Positions 17,764 to 26,574 of a stretch of 64,000 nt of DNA are shown in pieces. Position 1 is the stretch's first letter. Each line of letters begins with the position of its first letter. Under the pieces are notes generated by a model. The model was not told the DNA's origin. It made no database searches and saw only the letters and a list, made by a program, of their open reading frames with translations. This DNA comes from Paenibacillus sp. FSL R5-0345 (GTDB lineage: Bacteria; Bacillota; Bacilli; Paenibacillales; Paenibacillaceae): the NCBI RefSeq assembly GCF_000758585.1, contig NZ_CP009281.1, positions 992,001 through 1,056,000 on the forward strand, read 5' to 3'. A program made the translations under genes and the position numbers.

Positions 17764-17792
17764 TTGTTATTGTGATTTTTCTCATGTATGAT
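17764..17792 (+). promoter_or_regulatory. Sigma-A-type promoter for the two-component operon
   Basis: TTGTTA and TATGAT are separated by exactly 17 bp, about 60 bp upstream of the kinase start codon. Confidence 0.68.
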
Positions 17793-17853
17793 GCTTTTAT
17801 CGAACACAGTACAATCTCGCATTTTCCAAAAAACTGGAGAATAGGGTGGTGGG

Positions 17854-19500
17854 ATGAGAATCAAGCCAACTGCAGAAGACAAACTGATTGCGTATTACAG
17901 GTACTTCTCTTTGTCCCTCACATCGCTCATGTATCTTCTAGATCAAACGGGACCTTCCGTAATTTATAAATGCCTTGTTATTGCCATACTCTTTCTGTTT
18001 GCACAAACGTTCTCATTTTGTTATCGGAGGTTACGAAGCAGGCCAAAGACGCTCGTCCTGGCTGTTAGTGTAGAGATGGTGGGAATTATTGCATTGACCT
18101 TGTTTACCGGTGGATACGAGAGTTCGTTTAGGCTCTATGTGCTAAACCCTGTATTGATTGCTGCGGGCTCATTGTCCATTTATTTTGGATGGTCGCTGCT
18201 CTTAAGTTACATCAGTATTTTCGCGGTGCTTTGTTATTTTGTTATCAATTCTGCGAACAAAACTTTTCTAGAAATTGTATTTGTGAATGGGAATCTGTTT
18301 CTAACACTGGTACTTACGGTTATAATAATGCAGATCGTTAATCGGATGAAGCGGCAACGTGAAGAATCGAATGCTCGCACGAAAGAGACGATGGAGCATA
18401 TCAAATCGCTGTACCATATCGTGGAAACCTCAAGCCAACATGATTTCATGAATATCGGTCAAGTGATCACCGATTATGTTGTTAAGCTAACGAAGCTAGA
18501 CAAGGCTTTGTTTTGGTTCGCCAAGAAAAGCGGAGAACCAGCTCCGCAGAGCAGGCAGACCGGCTGGCAGCAGGAAGAGGAACAGTTCCTATTCTCAGAG
18601 CTGGGAAAACATGAGCATGAATGGAGATTGCAGCGAGAGCCTATTTTTAGAAATCTTCCGGGATTAGGAGATTTCCTGCTGATGCCTGTACGGATGAGCA
18701 CCCGTTTTGTAGGGATGATTGGACTCAGGCTGGAGTCTGCAGAGGGGCTGGAAGGCCGCAGATGGTATATTCAACAATTGATATTCTTATCTGAGCTAAG
18801 TGCGAATATTCTTGAAAGGCATGAGCTTGGTGTGATCGAGAACCGGTTGATCATCACGAACGAACAGAACCGGATTGCGGATGAAATGCATGACAGTGTA
18901 TCGCAGAGCCTTTTTGGCATTGTGTATGCGACGCATTCGCTGAAGGAATCGTGGAAGAGAATGTCAGATCATGAGCTAGAAGAACAAATTGAGCTTATTC
19001 ATGACTCTGCTACCAAGGTTGCTAAAGAACTGCGGATCACGATCTACAGTCTTAGCTCCAAGAAGAGCGGCGGGCCTACATGGTTGGGCATGGTAAGATC
19101 ACATTTGAAGAGCTTATCCAGATTAAATGATGTTGATATTGATTTAAAAATAACGGGAGATGATTTTAGTCTCCCTTATCCTTACCACAAGGCGCTTTTT
19201 CGGATTATCTCTGAAGCCACTGGAAATGCCATCAGGCATGGCGCTGCCAGTCGAGTGGATGTAGAGCTATCTCTGAAGCCGACTTGGATCCGATTATTGA
19301 TTTGTGACAATGGTGTTGGTTTTGATACTGATTTGTTATGGATTGAATCCGAAGATAGTGTAAGCGGGCTTGGCATGAAGAATATGCAATATTTGACCCA
19401 GTCGCTCGGTGGCGACTTTCAGTTGTCCAGTAATGAAAGTTCAGGAACAAGAATTATGATTTCAATTCCTGTCGGTGTAGCTGAATTAAAGAATGCATAA
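17854..19500 (+). CDS. Membrane sensor histidine kinase, NarL-type (HisKA_3)
   Basis: This 548-residue kinase has about six membrane helices (residues 15-165) with short loops and a coiled linker. A GAF-like cytoplasmic region follows (about 185-325). The HisKA_3 dimerisation domain has the phospho-acceptor His346 in ADEMHDSVSQ. The HATPase_c part has ATGNAIRHG, DNGVGFD and GLGMKNM. The ATG follows AGGGTGGTGGG. The cognate response regulator starts 23 bp after the stop. A cre site and promoter precede the gene. The pair lies directly upstream of the exopolysaccharide cluster, which is a candidate target. The signal is unknown. Confidence 0.92.
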   Translation: MRIKPTAEDKLIAYYRYFSLSLTSLMYLLDQTGPSVIYKCLVIAILFLFAQTFSFCYRRLRSRPKTLVLAVSVEMVGIIALTLFTGGYESSFRLYVLNPVLIAAGSLSIYFGWSLLLSYISIFAVLCYFVINSANKTFLEIVFVNGNLFLTLVLTVIIMQIVNRMKRQREESNARTKETMEHIKSLYHIVETSSQHDFMNIGQVITDYVVKLTKLDKALFWFAKKSGEPAPQSRQTGWQQEEEQFLFSELGKHEHEWRLQREPIFRNLPGLGDFLLMPVRMSTRFVGMIGLRLESAEGLEGRRWYIQQLIFLSELSANILERHELGVIENRLIITNEQNRIADEMHDSVSQSLFGIVYATHSLKESWKRMSDHELEEQIELIHDSATKVAKELRITIYSLSSKKSGGPTWLGMVRSHLKSLSRLNDVDIDLKITGDDFSLPYPYHKALFRIISEATGNAIRHGAASRVDVELSLKPTWIRLLICDNGVGFDTDLLWIESEDSVSGLGMKNMQYLTQSLGGDFQLSSNESSGTRIMISIPVGVAELKNA

Positions 19501-19523
19501 ACTTTAGGCGGGAGGTCGTTTCT

Positions 19524-20159
19524 GTGAAAATCGTCATTGTTGATGATCATCCTTTAGTTAGAAGAGGACTGGCATCTGTCATTTCCATGCAACCGAATGT
19601 GCAGTTTGCGGGTGAGGCAACGAATGGTCAAGAAGCGCTTCTTGTGATTGAGGAGACGCAGCCTGATCTCGTACTGATTGATCTTAAGCTAGCAGATGAA
19701 TCGGGGCTGGATGTCATCAAGACAGCACGTGCTCGTGGTATCGTTAGTAAGTTCATTCTGTTGACGTCATCTGCGAGCAGAGAAGATTTCCTGAAGGCTG
19801 AAGAGGTACTGGTAGATGGATATGTACTGAAAGAGGCGCTGCCGGAGGAGTTACTGTTTGCTATCCAATTAGTGCACAAAGGCAGGAAGTATTACGATCC
19901 TGGTCTGATGGAAGATAAAATGCGCATGAGCGGAAGCAGCCCAACGGATGAATTGACACCCAAAGAGAAGGAAGTTCTGATCGAGTTGGGACAGGGCGCT
20001 TGCAATAGAGAAATTGCCTCACGCCTTTTCATTAGCGAATTTACGGTGAAGAAGCATGTCAGTCAGATTTTAGCAAAATTACAGGTGGCTGATCGTACAC
20101 AGGCGGCGCTTTATGCAAATGCTGTCGGTTTAACCAAATATGAAATGTCTTATGAGTGA
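19524..20159 (+). CDS. NarL/FixJ-family response regulator
   Basis: This 211-residue regulator has a receiver domain (residues 1-120) with VDDHP, the phospho-acceptor Asp53 in LIDLKLAD, and the conserved Lys in YVLKEALP. The C-terminus is a LuxR-type helix-turn-helix (about 143-205) with LTPKEKEVL and SEFTVKKHVSQIL. The start is GTG at 19524 behind GGGAGGTCG. It is co-transcribed with the preceding NarL-type kinase and is followed by a strong terminator, so the pair is its own operon. Confidence 0.95.
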   Translation: MKIVIVDDHPLVRRGLASVISMQPNVQFAGEATNGQEALLVIEETQPDLVLIDLKLADESGLDVIKTARARGIVSKFILLTSSASREDFLKAEEVLVDGYVLKEALPEELLFAIQLVHKGRKYYDPGLMEDKMRMSGSSPTDELTPKEKEVLIELGQGACNREIASRLFISEFTVKKHVSQILAKLQVADRTQAALYANAVGLTKYEMSYE

Positions 20160-20190
20160 AAATTGAAATAATTCATAAGCATTGTACATG

Positions 20191-20218
20191 AACACGGACA
20201 GGATGTCCGTGTTTTTTT
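20191..20218 (+). terminator. Rho-independent terminator after the response regulator
   Basis: ACACGGACA and TGTCCGTGT form a 9-bp stem followed by seven T. Confidence 0.9.
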
Positions 20219-20370
20219 GTGCGTCAAAACTTAAATTAGCCCTAAATATGGTACTAAAGTATACCATCACCCCCTCTTACGGTGTAAAACACCTTACTCC
20301 AAAGTGAACAGGAAAGTAATGATATGACCCATGTGGCGAATGATGTGGATTGATAGAATTAAAGCAACAA

Positions 20371-20395
20371 CTGAAACTTTCATGAATTATTTCAG
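20371..20395. promoter_or_regulatory. Inverted repeat upstream of the exopolysaccharide operon, possible operator
   Basis: CTGAAA and TTTCAG flank 13 bases and lie 30 bp before the first gene of the cluster. A further hairpin (GGTGTAAAACACC) lies near 20280. I could not place a convincing promoter. Confidence 0.3.
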
Positions 20396-20424
20396 AATGT
20401 AATTTATGCGGAAGGAGGGTTACT

Positions 20425-21165
20425 GTGGAAAAGACGATTCTGGATTACATTAACCTGATTAAAAAAAGGTTTTGGCTCATCATGGTGTTCGTTTTGATCT
20501 CCTGTGCTACGACTTACTATGTTAGTAAAAACTTCGTTGAACCCGTCTATTCCGCTTCCGGACAGTTGCTTGTCAACAACATTGCCAAGGCTCCCGAGAG
20601 CAACAATCTTAACGATTTGAGCTTTAGCCTGAATTTAATTGAGAGTTACAAGGAAATTATGAAATCACCGACCATCATGAAAAGCGTAATAGAAAATCAC
20701 CCGGAGTTTGGTCTGACGGCTGATGAACTAAGCCAGAAGCTTGAGATTAAAACTTCAGAGAAGAGTCAGGTGATCAACCTAAATGTACAGGATGAAAACT
20801 ACACCAAAGCTGCCGGGATCGTAAATGCGGTTTCGCAGACATTCATTCGTGTATTGCCATCGCTGATGAGGGTAGACAATGTTACCTTGCTGACACCGGC
20901 CGATCCGACTGATGTTCCAGGGCCCTCGAACGGCGGGTTTGCGATGAATCTCATTATAAGCTTTGTTGTATCGCTTATGGCTGCTCTAGGAATTATTTTG
21001 CTGATGGAAACACTTAACGGCACATTAAGGTCTGAAAAGGAAGCGGAATATGACCTTGGTCTTCCGGTAATTGCTTCGATCGCAACCATTCGTAAACGCG
21101 ATTTGGGTAAGGCGGCAGGCGGCAACACAAGAGTGAAGGAGGGTGCTTATGTTACGGCTAAATAA
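20425..21165 (+). CDS. Wzz/CapA-type polysaccharide chain-length and BY-kinase activator protein
   Basis: This 246-residue protein has the Wzz layout. A cytoplasmic N-terminus (ILDYINLIKKRFW) leads to membrane helix 1 (residues 15-35), an extracellular helical region, and membrane helix 2 (about 170-195) preceded by the Pro-rich ADPTDVPGPSNG. A short cytoplasmic tail follows. In Gram-positive bacteria such proteins set chain length and activate the separate tyrosine kinase encoded next door. The start is GTG at 20425 after GGAGGG. It is the first gene of the exopolysaccharide cluster and overlaps the following ATPase gene by 17 nt. Confidence 0.9.
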   Translation: MEKTILDYINLIKKRFWLIMVFVLISCATTYYVSKNFVEPVYSASGQLLVNNIAKAPESNNLNDLSFSLNLIESYKEIMKSPTIMKSVIENHPEFGLTADELSQKLEIKTSEKSQVINLNVQDENYTKAAGIVNAVSQTFIRVLPSLMRVDNVTLLTPADPTDVPGPSNGGFAMNLIISFVVSLMAALGIILLMETLNGTLRSEKEAEYDLGLPVIASIATIRKRDLGKAAGGNTRVKEGAYVTAK

Positions 21166-21790
21166 GAGTCTGGTTACGGACGTTAATCCATCCTCGCATA
21201 TCTCGGAATCGTTCCGATCGCTACGCACATATATACGCCACCTTGGATTAGCACAGGATAGCGGAGGAAAAGTGCTGCTCTTTACGTCAGCAGAAGCCGG
21301 AGCAGGCAAGACAACGATTTTGTCGAATCTGGCGGTGTCTTTCGTCCAGGATGGGAAGAAGGTAGCGGTGGTGGACTGCAATTTGCGACATCCCGGTCTT
21401 CATACAGTGTTTGAAGTAGAGGGTAGTGACGGGCTTGCGGCTTATTTAAGTGGGCAAGAGGAAGCGGATAACATCGCTGTTCTCGGAAATCTGGCCAATC
21501 TTTCGGTCATCCCGGCGGGTAAAACTCTTGTTAGTCCGCCGGATTTGCTAGGTAACCCTAAAATGACCGCTTTGCTCGAGGAACTAAAAGAAAACTACGA
21601 TCTGATCCTAATGGATTCACCTTCGGCTGTCGACTTCAGTGATGCTCGTATATTGGCACCACAAGCGGACGGCGTAATCTTAGTGGCCAGATACGGAAAG
21701 TCCAAACGGGAATCGATTCGCAAAGCGAAGACGCTGCTTGAACAGACCGGCTCTAATCTAATCGGAATTGCCATGAACCAGGCGAAGTAA
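21149..21790 (+). CDS. CpsD/CapB-family tyrosine-protein kinase (BY-kinase), without a Tyr-rich tail
   Basis: This 213-residue ATPase has Walker A SAEAGAGKTT (residues 47-56), Walker A' KVAVVDCNLRHPG (71-83) and Walker B DLILMDSP. It also has the ISESFRSLRTYI N-terminal motif of BY-kinases. The partner Wzz protein activates it in the usual two-protein system. The C-terminus stops at GIAMNQAK and lacks the Tyr cluster that is normally autophosphorylated. It may therefore be controlled differently. The frame is open from GTG at 21143, but AAGGAGG fits ATG at 21149. UTP-glucose-1-phosphate uridylyltransferase is encoded next. Confidence 0.88.
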   Translation: MLRLNKSLVTDVNPSSHISESFRSLRTYIRHLGLAQDSGGKVLLFTSAEAGAGKTTILSNLAVSFVQDGKKVAVVDCNLRHPGLHTVFEVEGSDGLAAYLSGQEEADNIAVLGNLANLSVIPAGKTLVSPPDLLGNPKMTALLEELKENYDLILMDSPSAVDFSDARILAPQADGVILVARYGKSKRESIRKAKTLLEQTGSNLIGIAMNQAK

Positions 21791-21873
21791 ATGTTTATGC
21801 TTTCGAAGTGAGTTTTGTACGAAGTGGGATCATTGAAGCTAATGCTCACAAAACTTTTAGGAGGTAAAGTGCG

Positions 21874-22764
21874 ATGAAAAAAGTAAAAAAAGTAATCATA
21901 CCCGCGGCAGGACTAGGTACGCGCTTTCTTCCTGCAACGAAAGCCATGCCTAAAGAAATGCTTCCGATTATCAATAAACCAACGATTCAATACATTGTGG
22001 AGGAAGCTATTGCTTCCGGTATCGAAGATATCATCATTGTTACTGGTAAAGGTAAAAGAGCCATTGAGGATCATTTTGACAATGCGTTTGAGCTGGAGTC
22101 TAGGCTTCTGGAAGATGGAAAGCTGGATCTGCTTAAAGAGGTTCAGCGTTCAGCCAAAGTAGAAATTCACTATATCCGCCAGAAAGAACCAAAGGGTCTG
22201 GGTCATGCCGTATGGTGTGCAAGACGATTTATCGGAGATGAGCCATTCGGTGTCATGTTAGGCGATGATATCGTCACAGGAGCCGTACCTTGCCTTAAGC
22301 AGCTGATCGATCAATATGAAGAAACACAAAACTCGGTTATCGGAGTTCAAGAGATTCCTGATGAATTCACGAATCGTTACGGTATTATTGAACCGGATTT
22401 GCAGGACGGTAAATTGTATCGGGTTAACAATTTTGTAGAGAAGCCGCCACTTGGTACGGCACCTTCCAATCTGGCGATCATGGGCCGGTATGTGTTTACT
22501 CCGAAGATCTTTAAGTATCTTGATTTGATGGAAGAAGGCGCTGGCGGAGAGATCCAGTTGACAGATGCTATTCAGAAGCTGAATCAGAGCGAACGGGTAT
22601 ATGCCTATAATTTTGACGGAACAAGATATGATGTCGGCGAGCGGCTTGGATATATTTTGACCACACTTGAATTTGCACTGCAGAGCGAAGATTTGCGCTA
22701 TCCGGTAATGGACGCAATGTCGGAATGGCTGAATAAAATGGGACAAACCAGCTTGAGTAGTTAA
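21874..22764 (+). CDS. galU: UTP-glucose-1-phosphate uridylyltransferase
   Basis: This 296-residue nucleotidyltransferase makes UDP-glucose from UTP and glucose-1-phosphate. The signature [20 protein letters not shown] is at residues 11-30. VMLGDDI (metal site), VEKPP and GGEIQLTDA follow in family order. UDP-glucose is the direct substrate of the UDP-glucose dehydrogenase at the end of the cluster and of glucosyltransferases. AGGAGGT precedes the ATG. A second, housekeeping copy elsewhere in the genome is likely but cannot be seen here. In Bacillus the homologue is called GtaB. Confidence 0.96.
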   Translation: MKKVKKVIIPAAGLGTRFLPATKAMPKEMLPIINKPTIQYIVEEAIASGIEDIIIVTGKGKRAIEDHFDNAFELESRLLEDGKLDLLKEVQRSAKVEIHYIRQKEPKGLGHAVWCARRFIGDEPFGVMLGDDIVTGAVPCLKQLIDQYEETQNSVIGVQEIPDEFTNRYGIIEPDLQDGKLYRVNNFVEKPPLGTAPSNLAIMGRYVFTPKIFKYLDLMEEGAGGEIQLTDAIQKLNQSERVYAYNFDGTRYDVGERLGYILTTLEFALQSEDLRYPVMDAMSEWLNKMGQTSLSS

Positions 22765-22800
22765 GTTGAGTTCGCAAAATTTTAGATGAGGAGGATGAGC

Positions 22801-23487
22801 ATGCAAAAACTGCCGGAAGACTACGAGGCGGTCCTGCCGAAACTTTACATGCTGCATACCGATGAGAGAAGGAAAGAAGCGGAGTCCTATCTGATAATGA
22901 AACGGATGATCGATATCTTTTTTTCCGCTCTTGGTCTTCTCGTGTTAATGCCATTATTTGTTGTCGTGGCGATTCTGATCAAGCTGGAAGATCCGAAGGG
23001 TAAAGTGTTCTTTCGGCAAAACCGGGTTGGCAAGAATGAAAAGCAGTTCCCTATGTATAAGTTCAGATCCATGGTTAGCAACGCTGAGGAGTTAAAGGAA
23101 AACCTGATGGCCTATAACGAAGTGAGCGGTGCAATGTTCAAGATTAAGAACGATCCTCGGATCACACAAATAGGGAGATTCCTGCGCAAGACGAGCATCG
23201 ATGAGCTGCCTCAGCTGTGGAATGTGCTGATAGGTCAAATGAGTCTGGTCGGTCCTCGTCCTCCGCTGCCTGAAGAGGTGGCTCAGTATACGGAATATGA
23301 CAAACAGCGTTTGACGGTTACACCAGGCTGTACCGGATATTGGCAAGTGAATGCCCGAAACAGTGTCGGCTTCGACGAAATGGTACAGCTGGACTTAACC
23401 TACATCCATATTCGGAGCACCATGCTGGATCTAAAAATCATTGCTAAAACCGGACTGATGTTACTCGGTTCAAAAGATGCTTATTAA
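22801..23487 (+). CDS. Undecaprenyl-phosphate sugar-1-phosphate transferase (initiating, WbaP/PglC type)
   Basis: This 228-residue bacterial sugar transferase has one membrane-inserted hydrophobic segment (about residues 40-60, FFSALGLLVLMPLFVVVAI). The catalytic core follows: VFFRQNRVG, FPMYKFRSM, KNDPRIT, IDELPQLWNVL, MSLVGPRP and PGCTGYWQV. These monotopic enzymes load the first sugar phosphate onto undecaprenyl phosphate to start repeat-unit synthesis. The long cytoplasmic domain seen in some WbaP proteins is absent. An ATG exists at 22786, but GAGGAGG fits ATG at 22801. It belongs to the continuous polysaccharide operon. Confidence 0.93.
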   Translation: MQKLPEDYEAVLPKLYMLHTDERRKEAESYLIMKRMIDIFFSALGLLVLMPLFVVVAILIKLEDPKGKVFFRQNRVGKNEKQFPMYKFRSMVSNAEELKENLMAYNEVSGAMFKIKNDPRITQIGRFLRKTSIDELPQLWNVLIGQMSLVGPRPPLPEEVAQYTEYDKQRLTVTPGCTGYWQVNARNSVGFDEMVQLDLTYIHIRSTMLDLKIIAKTGLMLLGSKDAY

Positions 23488-23512
23488 TAATGTGGAAATT
23501 AGGTGAATGCCG

Positions 23513-24448
23513 ATGCGTGAATACGGAGACGTTCCTAAGCTTTCCATTATCATCTGTACCTACAACAGAGCACCTTTATTGATCAAGACGCTTCAGTCAC
23601 TTTTAAAGTTGGATTACTTAGAGCAGGCGGAGATCATTGTTGTGGATAACTGTTCCAAGGATGATACTGAAGCGTGCGTCAAAAAGTTCATAAGAACCCA
23701 TGGAGCTGATGTGGATATCCGCTACATGATGGAACCTATACAGGGGCTGTCAGCGGCTAGGAATACAGGGATTCTGGCTTCCAAATCCCAGCTGATCGCC
23801 TTCCTAGATGATGATGCGATACCTTGCCGGAGTTGGATTACAACGATTGTCAGTACTTTTCAGAGTAAACCGGAGGTTATGGCTATGGGAGGCAAAATCT
23901 CTCCTATCTTCGAAAGTAAACGTCCGGATTGGTTGATTAAGCCCTTCGAACTTCCATACACCATTGTTGACTTAGGCAGCCGGATTAAGGAATATCCTAA
24001 GCAGCTTCACCCTTGTGGAGCCAATATGGCAATGCGGAAGCTTGTATTCGACATCAGTCTTTTTCCTTTAGACCTAGGAAGGAAGGGAGATTCTCTCCTC
24101 TCTGGGGAAGAGACCTGGTTATTCGGACAGATTCAAAAAGAAGGGCATTCCATTCTTTATCATCCGGAAATGGCCGTTGATCATTTTGTTCCAGCGGCTC
24201 GTTTGACGGAAGATTGGATCATGAGGCGGTATTATAGCCAAGGAATCTCAAATGCTATGAAAAGCGAAGGAATAAAAGGCAAGCTGCTTCTAATGGGAAA
24301 AACAGCCGCTAAGCTCGTGTATATCCTGGCTGATTCTATTCTTTCACGAAGCAAAGGGAGAAGACTTTTGAACAAATGCAGGCTGGAGAGTATTCGTGGA
24401 ACGCTTCATATGATTCTCAATCGGGAGAGGCATTCCGCAGCGGGGTGA
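23513..24448 (+). CDS. Glycosyltransferase family 2
   Basis: This 311-residue GT-A enzyme shows SIIICTYNRAPLL at the N-terminus, VVDNCSKDDT, GLSAARNTG and the metal-binding FLDDDAIP. The GEETWLFG acidic motif and a C-terminal positively charged region follow. It would add a sugar to the lipid-linked repeat unit at the cytoplasmic face. The frame contains ATG at 23507, but AGGTGA abuts it, so I chose ATG at 23513. The transferred sugar is unknown. The next gene starts after 9 bp. Confidence 0.9.
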   Translation: MREYGDVPKLSIIICTYNRAPLLIKTLQSLLKLDYLEQAEIIVVDNCSKDDTEACVKKFIRTHGADVDIRYMMEPIQGLSAARNTGILASKSQLIAFLDDDAIPCRSWITTIVSTFQSKPEVMAMGGKISPIFESKRPDWLIKPFELPYTIVDLGSRIKEYPKQLHPCGANMAMRKLVFDISLFPLDLGRKGDSLLSGEETWLFGQIQKEGHSILYHPEMAVDHFVPAARLTEDWIMRRYYSQGISNAMKSEGIKGKLLLMGKTAAKLVYILADSILSRSKGRRLLNKCRLESIRGTLHMILNRERHSAAG

Positions 24449-24457
24449 GGGATTAAC

Positions 24458-25804
24458 ATGACTAATTTTGAGTGGGGCTCCAAATTAAATGTTTTGCCAT
24501 ACGGGATGCTCTATCTCATGTCGGCCCTGTTCTTTGGAACGGCGGTCATCTACCAGCCGATGATTGCGATAGCTGCAGTGCTTCTGATTATTTTGCTGGG
24601 AATCTCGATTTCACGGCCGGAGTGGATCAGTTATTTCGTTTTAATAACGACGGCAATATCGATTAACTTTTTATATGATGGCAGCATGTTCGGAATGGAA
24701 ATACTGTCACTTTATAAATTGGTTATCGTGATGCTGCTTGTTCCTTGTATTCTGGTCAATGGTTTGCGGTTTCGTCTGAGTCACCCCTTGTGGGCAATGG
24801 TGGCGCTTCTAGTGATTACCTTTGGATCTTCGATTTGGCTGCCAGAAATGACCTCATCCATTGCTGTTAAAGCTTTTATCGGTCTATCTATTCCATTCGT
24901 ATTTTTATTAATTAACTGGAAAAAGAATGTAGCCGAGCTGCAAATCAAAATTATCTGTATGCTTCCCCTTGTTAGCGTAGTGGTTGGTTTGTTGCTGCAG
25001 CTTGCGCATGTTCATAATTTTCTCAACATCGAGTATACAGGCGCTGTACGGATTCAGGGGGCTAATATTCCTGCGCATCTAGCGATGCTGGCCTTTATGG
25101 GAGTAGCGATTCCATTTATAGAGGTGAAGCGGAATCCGCAGCAAGCACGCTTTTTCTATATCATGTTAGTTCTAAATTTCTTTATCTTGATTGGAACAGG
25201 AACAAGAGGGCCTATATTGGCACTTGGACTTACCGTTCTCTATTACTTCTATGATATTCTTCGTCAATATTTGAAGGGTAGAACCTATCTGCTAATTCCG
25301 TTGTTGGGTGCATTTTTCCTGATTATGGTCGCTGTCTTCTGGCAGCTCGATAATTTTGAGAAACGTTCCTTTGAGAGACAGACAGATACGGCTGTTGATT
25401 TATCAGGAAGGTCGGAGGCATGGGAGTATTTCTTAAATAAGGCTGCGGATTCTCCTTGGTCTGGCAGAGGGCTTGGAGCAGTGACGGTAGCAAATGATGG
25501 AACGTTGTACAAGGGTTTTGTAGTTCCGCACAACGAGTATATCCGCTTTTACTTCGATGGGGGATATATTGGCGCTATTCTGTTGATGTTCTCTTTATTG
25601 GCTGTATTTATTCTGGTGTACAGAGCATTGGCTCCGCCGATCAAACCTTATTATCTGTTATTTATTGCAGCGTTTTTAATCTACTCATTCTCCGATAACA
25701 CGCTGTCGACGGTCCAATTTATTATTCCGTTCTGTTGGTACCTGAACTGCCTGTATCGATCTTCACAGCCAACCGATTCCCCACAAAAAGAAGTGATACG
25801 ATGA
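24458..25804 (+). CDS. O-antigen polymerase/ligase family membrane protein (Wzy-like) 1
   Basis: This 448-residue protein has about 11 membrane helices and a large loop late in the sequence. The loop carries GTGTRGPILAL, then SGRSEAWEYFLNK, SPWSGRGLG and PHNEYIRFYFDGG, the Wzy_C/O-antigen-ligase pattern. Wzy proteins join lipid-linked repeats outside the membrane. GTGAGGG precedes the ATG. The stop overlaps the next start by four bases (ATGA). A second protein of the same superfamily is encoded two genes later, so one could be a ligase or could act on another product. Confidence 0.87.
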   Translation: MTNFEWGSKLNVLPYGMLYLMSALFFGTAVIYQPMIAIAAVLLIILLGISISRPEWISYFVLITTAISINFLYDGSMFGMEILSLYKLVIVMLLVPCILVNGLRFRLSHPLWAMVALLVITFGSSIWLPEMTSSIAVKAFIGLSIPFVFLLINWKKNVAELQIKIICMLPLVSVVVGLLLQLAHVHNFLNIEYTGAVRIQGANIPAHLAMLAFMGVAIPFIEVKRNPQQARFFYIMLVLNFFILIGTGTRGPILALGLTVLYYFYDILRQYLKGRTYLLIPLLGAFFLIMVAVFWQLDNFEKRSFERQTDTAVDLSGRSEAWEYFLNKAADSPWSGRGLGAVTVANDGTLYKGFVVPHNEYIRFYFDGGYIGAILLMFSLLAVFILVYRALAPPIKPYYLLFIAAFLIYSFSDNTLSTVQFIIPFCWYLNCLYRSSQPTDSPQKEVIR

Positions 25805-26574
25805 ATCAAGTGAATATGTTCGATGTCAATTTTGATAATTATGATTTTATGGATCTGCTTGATTACATTGATAAAACCATTCAGGAGAGGAATCAGTCTT
25901 ATATCCTCACTTGCAATGTAGACCATGTGATCAAGCTTCGTAAGGATAAAGAATTTCAAACGGTGTATTCGAAGGCAGGCGCAGTTGTTGCTGACGGAAT
26001 GCCACTGATCTGGGCATCCAAAATGCTAGGCAAGCCGCTTAAGCAAAAGGTATCCGGAGCGGATCTATTTAATCGATTGGGCAACGCCTTTGAGCAAAGG
26101 AAGTACCGGCTGTTCTTCTTAGGCTCAGCTGAAGGCGTAGCGGAACGGGCAGCGATGAATTTGAAAACAGCGCATCCCGGAATAAATGTGGTTGGCTGTT
26201 ATTCTCCATCCTATGGATTCGAGCACAATGAGGAGGAGAATGAACGCATTATAGAGATGCTGACTGAGTGCCAACCAGATATCGTGTTTGTTGGTGTAGG
26301 AGCGCCTAAGCAGGAAAAGTGGATTTATCGCCACTATACCTCTTATCAAGCTCCGATATCGATCGGAGTGGGAGCGACCTTTGATTTTCTATCAGGCTCA
26401 GTGAAACGAGCGCCTAGCTTCATGCAAAAAACAGGGTTCGAATGGTTCTGGCGGCTTAGCCAAGAGCCGGGTCGACTCTGGAAAAGATATCTTGTAGATG
26501 ATGCACAATTTCTACTTTTATTACTTAAGGAACTGCGTAAGCGGGATAAGGTGAAGGAAGGAGGCTTGGAATGA
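25801..26574 (+). CDS. Glycosyltransferase family 26 (WecG/TagA/CpsF)
   Basis: This 257-residue enzyme has all family blocks: ILTCNVDHV, VVADGMPLIWAS, FFLGSAEG, FVGVGAPKQEKWI, GVGATFDFLSG, KRAPSFMQ and GFEWFWRL. Family members transfer ManNAc, ManNAcA or related sugars onto lipid-linked GlcNAc-type acceptors. The frame is open from 25735 inside the previous gene. The start at 25801 uses translational coupling (ATGA), with AAGAAGTGA upstream. It overlaps the next gene by four bases. Confidence 0.93.
   Translation: MNQVNMFDVNFDNYDFMDLLDYIDKTIQERNQSYILTCNVDHVIKLRKDKEFQTVYSKAGAVVADGMPLIWASKMLGKPLKQKVSGADLFNRLGNAFEQRKYRLFFLGSAEGVAERAAMNLKTAHPGINVVGCYSPSYGFEHNEEENERIIEMLTECQPDIVFVGVGAPKQEKWIYRHYTSYQAPISIGVGATFDFLSGSVKRAPSFMQKTGFEWFWRLSQEPGRLWKRYLVDDAQFLLLLLKELRKRDKVKEGGLE

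Noticed and set aside
22258..22857. 199-codon minus-strand frame opposite galU
   Set aside because: It is antisense to a clear galU coding region and lacks motifs.
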